From positions 1-64,000 of the forward strand of contig NZ_JAUJZH010000027.1 in NCBI RefSeq assembly GCF_030486595.1: a stretch of 64,000 bases of DNA, written 5' to 3'. This DNA is from Variovorax ginsengisoli. GTDB taxonomy: Bacteria > Pseudomonadota > Gammaproteobacteria > Burkholderiales > Burkholderiaceae_C. Shown one piece after another: positions 52,467-61,331 of the stretch. Each line of letters opens with the position of its first letter. Position 1 is the stretch's first letter. The position numbers and the translations under genes are program-made. Below the pieces are notes generated by a model. The model worked only from the letters and a program-made list of their open reading frames with translations, ran no database searches and was not told where the DNA came from.

Positions 52467-52961
52467 ATGGCTGTTTTGGGGCTCGCTAGAACAACGGGCA
52501 ACAAGAAGTTGAACGCTGTATTGCGAAAGCTTGAGAACTACGATTTCGAGCCAATCACGCGGAGTTGCTCAGCACGATATGGCTGGGCTCCCAAAAAGGC
52601 CCGAAAGGTCGAGCTTGAAGCAAAGCGGTTCTTCTCTTTTGCCTTCCTAGACCCAGGCCACTACCACATCCCTGAAGAAGATGTTGACGAGTACTGGCAC
52701 CGCATGATTTTGCATACACAGTGGTATCAAAAGTTCTGCATGAAAATGTTCGGCGACTACTACCATCACACGCCCGAGCCTGACAAGGATCTGGTCAGCA
52801 AAGAGAATCGCATGAGATCTCTTCGGCTAATCGAGCATTGGTACGGATATCCGTGGCAGGATTTGGTTAAGACCTGCACTCAATGCAGAGGCCCCTATAA
52901 ACCCCGTACGAAGGTCGCGAGAGAGCTGGCGCCGTCAAAAGAAGCGCGAATGAAGGACTAG
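52467..52961 (+). CDS. glycine-rich-domain-protein-like (DUF1399-type) protein
   Basis: 164 residues. VDEYWHRMILHTQWYQKFCM and the following MFGDYYHHTPEPD match the conserved D-x-x-W-H...F-x-x-x-x-H-H core of the GRDP/DUF1399 family. A CTQCRGPY pair near the end may bind metal. GC content is markedly lower than neighbouring genes, indicating separate acquisition. It converges on the HEXXH operon, with only 10 bp between stops. Function unknown. Confidence 0.62.
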   Translation: MAVLGLARTTGNKKLNAVLRKLENYDFEPITRSCSARYGWAPKKARKVELEAKRFFSFAFLDPGHYHIPEEDVDEYWHRMILHTQWYQKFCMKMFGDYYHHTPEPDKDLVSKENRMRSLRLIEHWYGYPWQDLVKTCTQCRGPYKPRTKVARELAPSKEARMKD

Positions 52962-52971
52962 CTCTTCAGAT

Positions 52972-54321
52972 CTACCCACGCGGCACATCCACCGGCGGCG
53001 CGTTACCGGCCATCAGCACATCCTTCAAGGACGGTTTGGCCTGCGCCGGCGCGATCGCCTGACCCAGCGCCTTCTGCCAGGTCATGTCCGTGCCATGGAA
53101 CTCCACGGCCTCAGGTGCGTCGAGCATCAGTTCGAGCGCGATGCGTTCCTGGTCGGTGAAGCGTTGTGCGGTGGTGGTCATAGGGGTCACTGTACTGGAA
53201 TGGGCGTGATCGTCGCGGGATTTCTGCTCAGGACGGACCGATTCCGCTTCGAGCTCGCTCATCTCGAACGCCTTCCACAGCGGTTTCAGGAATGCGGCGA
53301 CACATTGCGCATCGAACCCCGGCTCGCCAGGCGCGCGCATGGCGGCCAGCGCTGACGGCTTGGCCACGATCGTCTCCTTCAGGTGCCGCAGGAAGCTGCC
53401 CGTGTCATGCCCGTCTTTCGAGGCAGCCGCCTCACGCCAGACCGCGAAGCCATCGAGCTGCCGCGGCGTGATCGCACCGCGCGCCAGCATGGTCAGCACA
53501 GCAAAGCCGTCGGCGTAGCGTTCCGATGATCGGGTGCGCTCGACGCTCTTCGCGAGCAGCTCGCCCGATGGCGCGCCGACGATGAGCAGACGCTCGAAGC
53601 GGACGTCGAGCAAGTTGGAGGCGACCCGCTCCGACCGCACCCGCCCGGCCAGGGCGATGTCCCGGAGGGCGGCGATTCCTTCGCTGTACTGGGCGCAATG
53701 GGCCGCCTCGTGGGCGAGCACGAATGCGGCAGCCGTGTCGCGATCGACGCCGGCGAGCCGCATCAGATCCCCGAACTCGGGCACGGCGCGATCCGGCACC
53801 AGGATCACGCAGCCCGTTCGGCCTGGCGCCTTGCTCGCGTAGGCCCAGGCATGCGGATGATCGATCTGGGGGGCGATGCTCTCGATGTAGGCCCCCGTCC
53901 GCTCCGGACCACCATTCACCGGAGGAAGCAGGCCCGGGTTCGCGTCCACGTAGGCGTCGACCTGGCCGCGCAGCTCGGTACCGGCCAGCCTGGCGTGATA
54001 TGGGAATGGGAACATGGCCACCTGCGTGCTGCGGCTCGCGGTCGCGATCACCTGGGCGCCGGCGCGCCGCATCGCCGCATCAACCAAGCTCTCCTGGGCG
54101 CCCGGGACCGTCGCCTGGTCGCCGGGCACGAATGAGGGTGCCGGCTCGGGGACCTCGGCCTGCGCCGGCCCGAAGCTCATCGCGGCCGTGGCCATGATTG
54201 CGCCGAGCAGGTGGGCCCGCCACATCCGGTCGCCGCCGTGGATCTCGATCCGCTCCGGCGCGGCGAGCAGCGCCTCCAGGTCGGCGCGTTCCTGGTCACC
54301 CACGTGGGCGCTCCGGCTCAT
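52972..54321 (-). CDS. exported HEXXH metallopeptidase-like protein, copy 1
   Basis: In this 449-residue protein the N-terminal motif LEALLAAPERIEIHGGDRMW precedes a late signal-peptide-like helix (LLGAIMATAAMSFGPAQAEV). The zincin motif is FVLAHEAAHCAQYSEG (HEAAH at about 203-207). A second conserved block is RSSERYADGFAVLTMLARGA, whose Glu/Asp could give the third metal ligand. Uniquely, the N-terminal motif recurs at the C-terminus (LELMLDAPEAVEFHGTDMTW). It shares both blocks with the genes at 55933 and 57434. It is last in the five-gene operon, overlapping the upstream gene by 26 bases. Confidence 0.72.
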   Translation of the reverse strand: MSRSAHVGDQERADLEALLAAPERIEIHGGDRMWRAHLLGAIMATAAMSFGPAQAEVPEPAPSFVPGDQATVPGAQESLVDAAMRRAGAQVIATASRSTQVAMFPFPYHARLAGTELRGQVDAYVDANPGLLPPVNGGPERTGAYIESIAPQIDHPHAWAYASKAPGRTGCVILVPDRAVPEFGDLMRLAGVDRDTAAAFVLAHEAAHCAQYSEGIAALRDIALAGRVRSERVASNLLDVRFERLLIVGAPSGELLAKSVERTRSSERYADGFAVLTMLARGAITPRQLDGFAVWREAAASKDGHDTGSFLRHLKETIVAKPSALAAMRAPGEPGFDAQCVAAFLKPLWKAFEMSELEAESVRPEQKSRDDHAHSSTVTPMTTTAQRFTDQERIALELMLDAPEAVEFHGTDMTWQKALGQAIAPAQAKPSLKDVLMAGNAPPVDVPRG

Positions 54322-54889
54322 CGGCCACGCCTTCGCCGGGAGACCACTGTCCCAGGTGGCGTTCGCCCAGCGCGATCAGATCGCGGCGAATGACCCGTTC
54401 AAGGTACGCGCCGAAATCGATCGCGCCCTCCCGGCTGAAGACGCCTGCGACGCGAGTCGCCTTGTGGTCGTCCTTGGGCAGGAGCAGGACCTGGGCCACG
54501 TCCGACCTGATCGGAACGGGCAGATCCATCACGCCATAGTCCGGACCCAACCTCTCCAGCTCCGCGCGGACGCCCGCGAAATAGACAGGCTCGCCTGGCA
54601 GGACAAACATGTGGAACGCCATGTTCAGGCGGGACACACGCAGCGCCTCCAAACGGATTCCCTCGCGATCGACCGCGGCGATATCGAACACGGACGGGGG
54701 CCAGCAGATGCGCCCGGCGAGGTATGCCCGGTCGACACGCTCCCACCGGTGCACCATAGAGCGGCCAAACGTCTCCCAGACGAACTCGCTGTCATCCGGC
54801 AGCGCTGTATGCAAGCCCGGGTGCGAGCGCAGTTGGGCGCTGAGCGCACGAGCGCGGGTGTCGAACATGCGGGTAGAAAGAGGCGTCAT
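54296..54889 (-). CDS. unknown partner protein, paralogue of the 54933 gene
   Basis: 197 residues from MTPLSTRMFDTRARALSAQL. AFHMFVLPGEPVYFAGVRAE and VAQVLLLPKDDHKATRVAGV line up with IVIPGEPRFSNWFHKAMESY and GRIVLLPRDEPRSAKVAEAC of the upstream paralogue. The ends also correspond (FGAYLERVIRRDLIALGERH versus LGTHLDMLMAVQRSNAERLS). No signal peptide, so cytoplasmic. Function unknown. It lies between two HEXXH genes. Confidence 0.65.
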   Translation of the reverse strand: MTPLSTRMFDTRARALSAQLRSHPGLHTALPDDSEFVWETFGRSMVHRWERVDRAYLAGRICWPPSVFDIAAVDREGIRLEALRVSRLNMAFHMFVLPGEPVYFAGVRAELERLGPDYGVMDLPVPIRSDVAQVLLLPKDDHKATRVAGVFSREGAIDFGAYLERVIRRDLIALGERHLGQWSPGEGVADEPERPRG

Positions 54890-54932
54890 GGTTGTCCCTG
54901 GAGAACGAAGTTGTCGGTGGAGGACATCGGCA

Positions 54933-55916
54933 TCACCCGGCCGGCGCGTACCGCACCGATTCGTCTTCATCTTCCTCACCGTCCCCGCTCACGGCAAACG
55001 GTGGTGGCGCCCACTGCGCGCTCAAGCGCTCGGCGTTCGAGCGCTGAACGGCCATCAGCATGTCGAGGTGGGTTCCCAGGTCAAACAGGCCGCCCTGCTT
55101 GCACGCCTCGGCCACCTTGGCAGACCTGGGCTCGTCACGCGGAAGGAGAACAATGCGCCCCTCCTGCGCCGTGTACGGCCGGGGCAGATCCAGGCTGAAG
55201 AACGTGGCTCTGTAGGACTCCATAGCCTTGTGGAACCAGTTCGAGAATCGCGGCTCGCCGGGGATGACGATCATGTCGTAGGCCTCCAGCATCGAATCCA
55301 GTGAGAGCTCGTCGATCTCATAGATGCACAGTGGCCCGTTGATGGGCGTATTTCGTTGGATCCGGGCCGCCACATAGCGCGCGGCAGCGAAGTGGTGGGA
55401 GCCGCCGTCGTTCATGAGCATGACCCGGCCATCCCACAAGTTCAGTGACAGGTGGTCACTGGCGCCTGGCCGCCCAAGTCGCACCTCCTTGTAGGCCAGC
55501 AGCTCGGCAACACGCTCTTCGCTGAGATCCCCCAGCCAGCTCGGCCGGTTCGACTCGATCATTGAATCGAGAGTGGAATACTCCCGCAAACGCGACTTGG
55601 AGTTGCTGATGCCCACGACGTCCTGAATGTCGCAGGACCACGATTCGACTCGGGTGCACCGGCCGAAGGAAGCGAGCTGCGGGACCAGCCGCGAAACGCC
55701 GCGGTAGCTCCCACCCTTGCTGCTCCAGCCCTGGAGCGAACCGCCCGCTCGGCGGCCGAGTTCGTCCCACCGGACCACGCTGCCTGCGTCCACCCTGGCA
55801 TGACCTGGGTGCACATCGAAGCGCTCGAAGCTCCACTCGCGCAAAAGGCGAGTTAGCGGCCCGGCGCCCGTGAGGTGCGCGTAGAGGTCGCTGGCGCCTT
55901 GCCGTAGCCGATTCAT
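54933..55916 (-). CDS. unknown partner protein, longer paralogue
   Basis: 327 residues from MNRLRQGASDLYAHLTGAGP. The C-terminal 170 residues are homologous to the 54296 gene product. The N-terminal half (WSFERFDVHPGHARVDAGSV, DLSEERVAELLAYKEVRLGR, SDHLSLNLWDGRVMLMNDGG) is partly shared too. No membrane segment. It starts 17 bases after the end of the HEXXH copy 2 gene. Its position suggests that it acts with the exported proteins, perhaps inside the cell. Confidence 0.65.
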   Translation of the reverse strand: MNRLRQGASDLYAHLTGAGPLTRLLREWSFERFDVHPGHARVDAGSVVRWDELGRRAGGSLQGWSSKGGSYRGVSRLVPQLASFGRCTRVESWSCDIQDVVGISNSKSRLREYSTLDSMIESNRPSWLGDLSEERVAELLAYKEVRLGRPGASDHLSLNLWDGRVMLMNDGGSHHFAAARYVAARIQRNTPINGPLCIYEIDELSLDSMLEAYDMIVIPGEPRFSNWFHKAMESYRATFFSLDLPRPYTAQEGRIVLLPRDEPRSAKVAEACKQGGLFDLGTHLDMLMAVQRSNAERLSAQWAPPPFAVSGDGEEDEDESVRYAPAG

Positions 55917-55932
55917 GGAACAGCCAGTCGCC

Positions 55933-57423
55933 TCAACGCGGGCGCCGCGAGCCGCTCTGCAGCTGCTGCATGTCTTCGTCGGTGTAGCCGCGCAGGTCGC
56001 TGCGCTGGGGGATGCCGCTCGGCTGACCGGCCGGCTGGATGCCGAACTGCGCGGCGAGGCTGACGCGATCCGCCGAGACTTGGCCGACACGCTCCGTCGG
56101 GCGGCTCGATTGGTTGGCAAGCTGGCGCCTCTGGTCGAGTTCGACCTCACGGGCCTCGAACGTCTTCCAGACCGGCTTCAGGAAGCTGGCCACGGCCTGG
56201 GCGTTGTAGCCCGCGCCGCCGCTCGACTTCATCGCTTCGCGAGCCGCCGGGTTGCGCTGCACCTGGTCATTCACCCAAGCGATGAACGACGAGGTGTCGT
56301 GGCCACCGGTCTTCAGCCGCCACGCGCCGATGCCATTCCACTGCTGACCGCTGAGCGGCTGCTGGGCGTTCATCGCGAGCGCGGCGAATGCGTCTGCGTA
56401 ACGCTCGGACGAGCGCACCGACTTGTCGACCGTCTCGGGGATGTTCAGGCCGGCGAAGTTACCCGCCTTGATGGCGCTCTCGGTGTGGACGTCGACCAGA
56501 CCCGAATACGTGATGCGCTGGCGCGCCTGCGCGGCGTGGCCGGTTTGCGCGTCCATCGACGCGGCGATCGACTCGCCCTGCTGGGCGCAATGGGCCGCTT
56601 CGTGCAGGACCGTGAAGTCCATCGCCTCCTTCGGCGACAGGCCGGTCAGCTGCGACATCCGCTGCGCGTAGTCCGATTGGCTCGCGTGCACGACGATCAG
56701 GCAACCCGAGGTGTTGGGCTGCGAGCCCACGTACATCATGGCAGTCGGGCCGTTGATCTTCGCCTGCACCAGGCTGTCACGCAGCAGGCCCTGGCCGCCC
56801 GGGCCCGCCGGCGGCACCGCGGCCACCGCGCGCTTGGAGACGTCGTCGAACTGGCTGTACTCGTTCCCGGCGGTCACGACGACTGGAAACATCACCGGAC
56901 GCAGCGTCGAGGTCGCCGCGATCGTGCCCACATCATTGCGGACCATGACTTCGGCCAGCTCGGCCGTCGACTGCGGTACGTCGGTGGCGCCAAAGCCGAG
57001 GGACTGCGCCAAGGTTGGCTTCGCCTGGATCGTCGATCGCACACCGACCGCATTGTTGGGGTTGGCGCCCGAGGAATTGAAAAGGGTGCGCGGCACGACA
57101 CGACCGCTCTCGACGCCCTGGGCACCCTGGCCCGCGGCCGCTTGCCCGGGCGCAGCACCGCCGTTCATGACGTTGCGCACACCGGTGGCGACGGCGCCGG
57201 TGGCAACGCTCGAGGCGACGCTCGTCATCGTCCGCTCGAAAAGGCCGGGACTGTCAGCATGGGCGGCCGGCGCGAACGACATCGCCGCGGTGGCCATGAG
57301 GACGCCGACCAGGCCGGTCTTCCACGCCGTGTCGTTGCCGTGCACTTCGATGACTTCGGGTTCAGCGAGCATCGCCTCGAGCTGGGCGCGCTCTGCAGCT
57401 GAAAAGCGGTTCTGGGTTGCCAT
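55933..57423 (-). CDS. exported HEXXH metallopeptidase-like protein, copy 2
   Basis: 496 residues from MATQNRFSAAERAQLEAMLA. The motif LAEPEVIEVHGNDTAWKTGL precedes the export helix VGVLMATAAMSFAPAAHADS. A linker of about 130 residues, not present in the other copies, follows. The zincin motif is MDFTVLHEAAHCAQQGES (HEAAH at about 273-277), and RSSERYADAFAALAMNAQQP is the second block. Predicted periplasmic. It starts 10 bases after the stop of copy 3. Confidence 0.75.
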   Translation of the reverse strand: MATQNRFSAAERAQLEAMLAEPEVIEVHGNDTAWKTGLVGVLMATAAMSFAPAAHADSPGLFERTMTSVASSVATGAVATGVRNVMNGGAAPGQAAAGQGAQGVESGRVVPRTLFNSSGANPNNAVGVRSTIQAKPTLAQSLGFGATDVPQSTAELAEVMVRNDVGTIAATSTLRPVMFPVVVTAGNEYSQFDDVSKRAVAAVPPAGPGGQGLLRDSLVQAKINGPTAMMYVGSQPNTSGCLIVVHASQSDYAQRMSQLTGLSPKEAMDFTVLHEAAHCAQQGESIAASMDAQTGHAAQARQRITYSGLVDVHTESAIKAGNFAGLNIPETVDKSVRSSERYADAFAALAMNAQQPLSGQQWNGIGAWRLKTGGHDTSSFIAWVNDQVQRNPAAREAMKSSGGAGYNAQAVASFLKPVWKTFEAREVELDQRRQLANQSSRPTERVGQVSADRVSLAAQFGIQPAGQPSGIPQRSDLRGYTDEDMQQLQSGSRRPR

Positions 57424-57433
57424 TTCGGGACTT

Positions 57434-58664
57434 CTAGTTGGATAGGGAAACAGAGCGGCCGGGGGCGGCCGCAGACGGGGAAACGGTTGGAGCGGGAGCG
57501 CCATTGCGCGCCTTCATCCCGGACACGAGCACTTCCTTGAGACCTTCGCTGACCTCTCGCGGCGCGCGGTGATCTCCGCCTTCTCAAAGGCCTTCCACTG
57601 AGGACGAAGAAATGCGGCGATCGCCTGCGCATCGAAACCCGGCCCGGACTCGGCCTGCATCGCGGCAAACGCGGAAGGATCCCGGCGCACCTGGTCGCGC
57701 ACGAAAGCGAGAAGCTGGCCGTGTTGTGGGTGGCGGCGTCGCCCAAGCGCCAGGCGATCAGTCCTTCGATCTGCTGCCCGGTTATGCGGTTCTGGGCCAT
57801 CAGGGCCAGCATCGCGAAGGCATCGGCGAAGCGCTCGGCGCTCAGCTTGTTCGAGCGGCCGGAGAGGAAGCCGCTCATGAACACCTCCGAGTCCCTGCCT
57901 TCGGCGATCGCCTGCTCGGCCTGTGCACCGAGCATCCCCGATGCGACTCGCTCGGGAAGCACGCGCCCGTACCTCATCACGTCGTAGGCGGCTGTCAACG
58001 TCTCGGCCTGCTGCACACAGTGCGCGCTCTCGTGCATGACCGCGAAGTCAAGGGCGGCCTCGGTGCTCAGGCCTGTCGTTCGCGCGAGCGAGGCGATGGC
58101 CGGCGCATGCTGGTCGCTGATCAGGAAGGCGCAGCCCGTGCGACCCCTTTCCTTTGCGACATAGCTCCAGGAGATCGGAGTCTCCGTCTTCGGAACGTCG
58201 GCGACCAGGTTGTTCTGCAGGCGGATCGCACCACCCAGCGCCGGCTCCATGACACGGCCGCTGAAGACGAACTGCATGACCTTGTCCTGCACCTGGTCCT
58301 CGTTCATTCCCGCTGGGAAGGCGAAGGGGTACACGGTCGGCCTCACGCTCACAGCGGTGGAGGCGATCTCCTGAGCACCGGCGCGGCGCATCACTTCGCC
58401 GGCGGCTGCGTCCGTATTCGGCACCACCGCCTTCCTTGCGAAGAAGGAAGCCGAGGGCGCGTCGATGTGGGAAAGGTAGGCTGGGTCGCTGTCGGCGCGA
58501 GCAGGGCCGAAGCTCATCCCCGCGGTCGCCATGACCGCCGCAAGCACGCCCGCGCGCCAGGCGCGGTCCGAGCCGTGGATCTCCACGCGCTCGGGCGCAT
58601 CGAGCATGCCCTGCAATGAGGCACGCCCTCTCGCGCTGAAGCTTTTGGACGATAGGGCTCGCAT
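57434..58664 (-). pseudogene. exported HEXXH metallopeptidase-like protein, copy 3, frameshifted
   Basis: MRALSSKSFSARGRASLQGM begins the first gene of the operon. LDAPERVEIHGSDRAWRAGV precedes the export helix (LAAVMATAGMSFGPARADSD). The zincin motif is FAVMHESAHCVQQAETL (HESAH at about 211-215), and LSAERFADAFAMLALMAQNR the second block. Near 57722 a base is missing after HNTASF and the frame moves to LAFVRDQVRRDPSAFAAMQ. A second shift near 57560 leads to SEGLKEVLVSGMKARNGA and the stop at 57434. The metal site lies before the shifts, so a truncated protein could still fold. Confidence 0.7.
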
Positions 58665-58914
58665 TTTTCAAATCATCCGCGCAATTTCAATATCTTGCGG
58701 AAATGTTTTCGCGCAGAGCTATTTTCCGTTCTGGAATCGGTCGCTTTGAGAACGCAGCCCGTCACGGGAAGGCGAAAGCGCCACGGCATCGAAGCAGTGG
58801 CGTTCAGATGCGAACTGGAGGAAGATTGCGGTGCGCGCACAGCTACACCGCAGGCCACTCAACGCGGCCGAAACGTCATGCGAGAGGATCAGCGAGTGAT
58901 CGTGCTCCGAGCCA

Positions 58915-58932
58915 ATAAATGCCCAAACGGCG
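58915..58932 (+). repeat. ATAAATGCCCAAAC repeat, copy a
   Basis: ATAAATGCCCAAACGGCG. Differs by one base over 14 from the repeats at 63667-63720, read on the other strand (ATAAATGCGCAAAC). Confidence 0.5.
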
Positions 58933-58982
58933 ATCCAGGTCGCATGCGGCTCGCCAGGCTCCTCGAGCTGTAGGTCGCCGAC

Positions 58983-59000
58983 GCAAATGCCCGAACGGCG
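58983..59000 (+). repeat. ATAAATGCCCAAAC repeat, copy b
   Basis: GCAAATGCCCGAACGGCG, matching copy a at 15 of 18 positions. Confidence 0.45.
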
Positions 59001-59036
59001 CCTGCCAGTGCAGGTTCGAACGGCAGACAGCTGCTA

Positions 59037-59050
59037 ATAATTGCCCAAAC
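59037..59050 (+). repeat. ATAAATGCCCAAAC repeat, copy c
   Basis: ATAATTGCCCAAAC, one mismatch to copy a over 14 bases. Confidence 0.45.
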
Positions 59051-59176
59051 TAGCGCCCGCGCGTCCTATGTCGATCGCGACAACCGCTGAAGATTGCGGG
59101 CCCGATTGGCCGCAACGTTCCCCTCCCGCATACCGCCGCGAAGCGCGTGCACACCCACTGGCTGTAAGGCAGGATC

Positions 59177-59208
59177 CGGCTGCGGATTCAACCGGTCGAT
59201 GCAACACA
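59177..59208 (+). repeat. left terminal inverted repeat of IS30-family element
   Basis: 32 bp, identical to the reverse complement of 60383-60414. Confidence 0.9.
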
Positions 59209-59242
59209 CTGATGACTGCCGTAGGCAGAAGGAGTGTTGCAG

Positions 59243-60403
59243 ATGGCTTACCGGACGCGAACCTACTACACAGACAGCCAGAAGGCGTTGATGTGGGAGC
59301 GATGGAGGCAGGGATGGACCCTGCATCAGATTGCTCAACTGTTCAATCGGCCCCACACGTCGATACAGGGAATTCTGTCCCGTACCGGCGGCATTCGACC
59401 GCCGGAGCGAACTCGTTCATCAAGGGCGCTGACGCTGGCCGAGCGCGAGGAGATCTCGCGTGCCATGGCGGCTGGGTTCTCGATTCGCTCGATCGCGGTG
59501 ATCCTCGGGCGAGCGCCATCCACCATCAGCCGAGAGATCAAGCGCAACGGTGGTTCCGGGTGCTATCGGGCGACCCGGGCCGACCAGGCGGCCTGGGATC
59601 GGGCTCGTCGACCCAAGCGCTGCAGGCTGGCTGAGAACCGGGACTTGGCGCGCATTGTCACGGAGAAGCTTCGGCGGCAATGGTCTCCGGAGCAGATTGC
59701 CGGATGGCTCAAGCATACTTACCCGAGCGACGAGACCTCCCACGTGTCCCACGAGACCATCTACCGTAGCCTGTTCATTCAAGCCCGCGGGGCGTTGAAG
59801 AAGGAGCTGTTGCAGCATCTTCGGCGTACTCGGGGCATGCGCCGCTCACGTCAGTACACGCAGAAGACAGACGTCCACGGAAGAATCGTTGACGCCGTCT
59901 CCATCAGCGAGCGGCCAGCCACGGTTGAAGATCGAGCAGTTCCCGGACACTGGGAAGGCGACCTGCTCTTCGGAAGCGCCAACAGCCAGATCGCCACGCT
60001 GGTTGAGCGCCAAACGCGATACGTGATGTTGGTCAAGCTGGATGGCAAGGACTCTCAGACCGTCGTCAATGCACTCATCAAGAATGCCCGCAAGCTGCCG
60101 CAGGAGCTCTACAAGTCACTGACCTGGGACAGGGGCACGGAGATGCACGCTCACAAGAAGTTCACGTTGGCCACCGACATTCAGGTGTACTTCTGCGATC
60201 CGCAGAACCCATGACAGCGTGGAAGCAACGAGAACACGAATGGATTGCTCAGGCAGTACATGCCGAAGGGCATGGACATCTCAGGGTTCTCACAGCCTCA
60301 ACTCAATGCGATCGCGAGACAATTGAACGAGAGGCCGCGCAAGACGCTCGGCTTCCATACACCTGCTGAGATGTTCAGCGAATGTGTTGCATCGACCGGT
60401 TGA
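59243..60403 (+). pseudogene. IS30-family transposase with in-frame TGA
   Basis: The frame starts MAYRTRTYYTDSQKALMWER. It has the N-terminal HTH (MAAGFSIRSIAVILGRAPST) and the DDE core: VPGHWEGDLLFGSANSQIAT for the first Asp, LTWDRGTEMHAHKKF for the second. At 60212-60214 the codon TGA replaces the expected Trp in CDPQNP-W-QRGSNENTNG. The sequence then continues in the same frame with the catalytic Glu (NENTNGLLRQYMPKGMDISG) to the true stop at 60401-60403. The premature stop removes the catalytic Glu, so this copy is inactive unless TGA is read through. Restored length is about 386 residues. Confidence 0.9.
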
Positions 60404-60414
60404 ATCCGCAGCCG
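60383..60414 (-). repeat. right terminal inverted repeat of IS30-family element
   Basis: 32 bp. It overlaps the last codons of the transposase gene, as is usual in compact IS elements. Confidence 0.9.
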
Positions 60415-60470
60415 CATTCTGACGTAGCCGGCGTGCCTGCTTGGTAAAGCGTCGAGCGAAAGCGCATTCC

Positions 60471-61331
60471 TCAAGGGGCGACGTGGCGGCTTCGGTACCA
60501 GGTGATGCCGCTTTGTTCGGCGCTCCCTTTGACCTTTCGCACTTCAAACTCTTGCGAGCGCTCGAGCAGGACACCCCAGCTCTTGCAGAAATACCGGCCA
60601 GGTCTATGCTCCGGATGGGTCGCCCGAATCTCCTTGAGCGCGATATCCAAGCGCGTCATTTCGCCCGGCGGCGTACCCCGCTCTGCGCGGCGAAGTAGGC
60701 GTACAGCTGTGCAGGCCGGCCAATCGATGGTTCCATCGGGGAGGATGCCGTGAATCAGTGCGTCTTCGAACTCAGGAGACTGAGCGAGCCGAACATAGTG
60801 GTCCCTTGCCTCTATGGCAATGTTCGCCCATTGCCGTAGCTCGTCAAAGGCGACCTTGGCTGCCTCATAGCTCTCGTCGAGAAGTGCAACCGCTCGCTCG
60901 CACCCTTCGTGCGTGGCGATGTCGTGGTCCTCCAAGAGGTGATGCACGATTCGATTGCGCAAGTTCTTGAACGCCTCGAGCCGGGCCTGGGTGCGGACCA
61001 GCTCCTCCGGGGCCAGTTCGAGGGTGAACTTGGTGTGGAAAGTCGGCTTGTCGAAGACGTTCGACAACGGCTCGACCCGCGCTGCGGCACTGCCCTCGAA
61101 CTGCAGGTACGACTTGTTGAGTTCGTCGAACAGGTAGCCCATCGGCTTGGAAGCAAACTGCTGCTTTCGACGTTCCAGGTTTGAGAGGGCTGTGTCGACC
61201 GACCCGGAGACTTCGCTGTCGATGACGAGCGCCTTTAACAGCATCTCGTAGCGCTGGACCTGGAGGAGAAACCTGCCAAGCTTCTGTTGGACGACCACCT
61301 GCTGCTCTGCCTGCACTACGGACGTACTCAC
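60471..61331 (-). CDS. HEPN-like protein with C-terminal OST-HTH/LOTUS-like domain
   Basis: 286 residues. The N-terminal 200 are helical; FKNLRNRIVHHLLEDHDIAT carries R-N-R-I-V-H, the R-x4-H motif of HEPN RNases. The last 65 residues (ALKEIRATHPEHRPGRYFCK, then SWGVLLERSQEFEVRKVKGS) resemble the OST-HTH (LOTUS) RNA-binding fold. A combination of an RNase-like and an RNA-binding module suggests RNA-targeting defence or regulation. It is adjacent to the IS30-family element and is transcribed alone. Confidence 0.62.
   Translation of the reverse strand: MSTSVVQAEQQVVVQQKLGRFLLQVQRYEMLLKALVIDSEVSGSVDTALSNLERRKQQFASKPMGYLFDELNKSYLQFEGSAAARVEPLSNVFDKPTFHTKFTLELAPEELVRTQARLEAFKNLRNRIVHHLLEDHDIATHEGCERAVALLDESYEAAKVAFDELRQWANIAIEARDHYVRLAQSPEFEDALIHGILPDGTIDWPACTAVRLLRRAERGTPPGEMTRLDIALKEIRATHPEHRPGRYFCKSWGVLLERSQEFEVRKVKGSAEQSGITWYRSRHVAP

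Larger units (their letters stand above)
58665..59176. other. spacer upstream of the HEXXH operon, with repeated 14-mers
   Basis: About 510 bp without a gene. It contains three copies of a motif close to ATAAATGCCCAAACGGCG (58915-59050). The promoter of the HEXXH operon must lie in its left part, but no clear -35/-10 pair was identified. The right edge abuts the IS30-family element. Confidence 0.45.
59177..60414 (+). mobile_element. IS30-family insertion sequence, 1,238 bp, transposase with premature stop
   Basis: Perfect 32-bp terminal inverted repeats (59177-59208 and 60383-60414) begin CGGCTGCGGATTCAACCGGT and continue CGATGCAACACA. One transposase gene fills the element. No target duplication was seen (left flank GGATC, right flank CATTC). 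This suggests later rearrangement at one end, or a duplication too short to notice. Confidence 0.88.

Noticed and set aside
54014..58619. Long plus-strand frames (54014-55198, 55915-57402, 57612-58619) opposite the HEXXH operon
   Set aside because: The minus-strand frames show paralogy to each other and motifs; the plus-strand ones do not.
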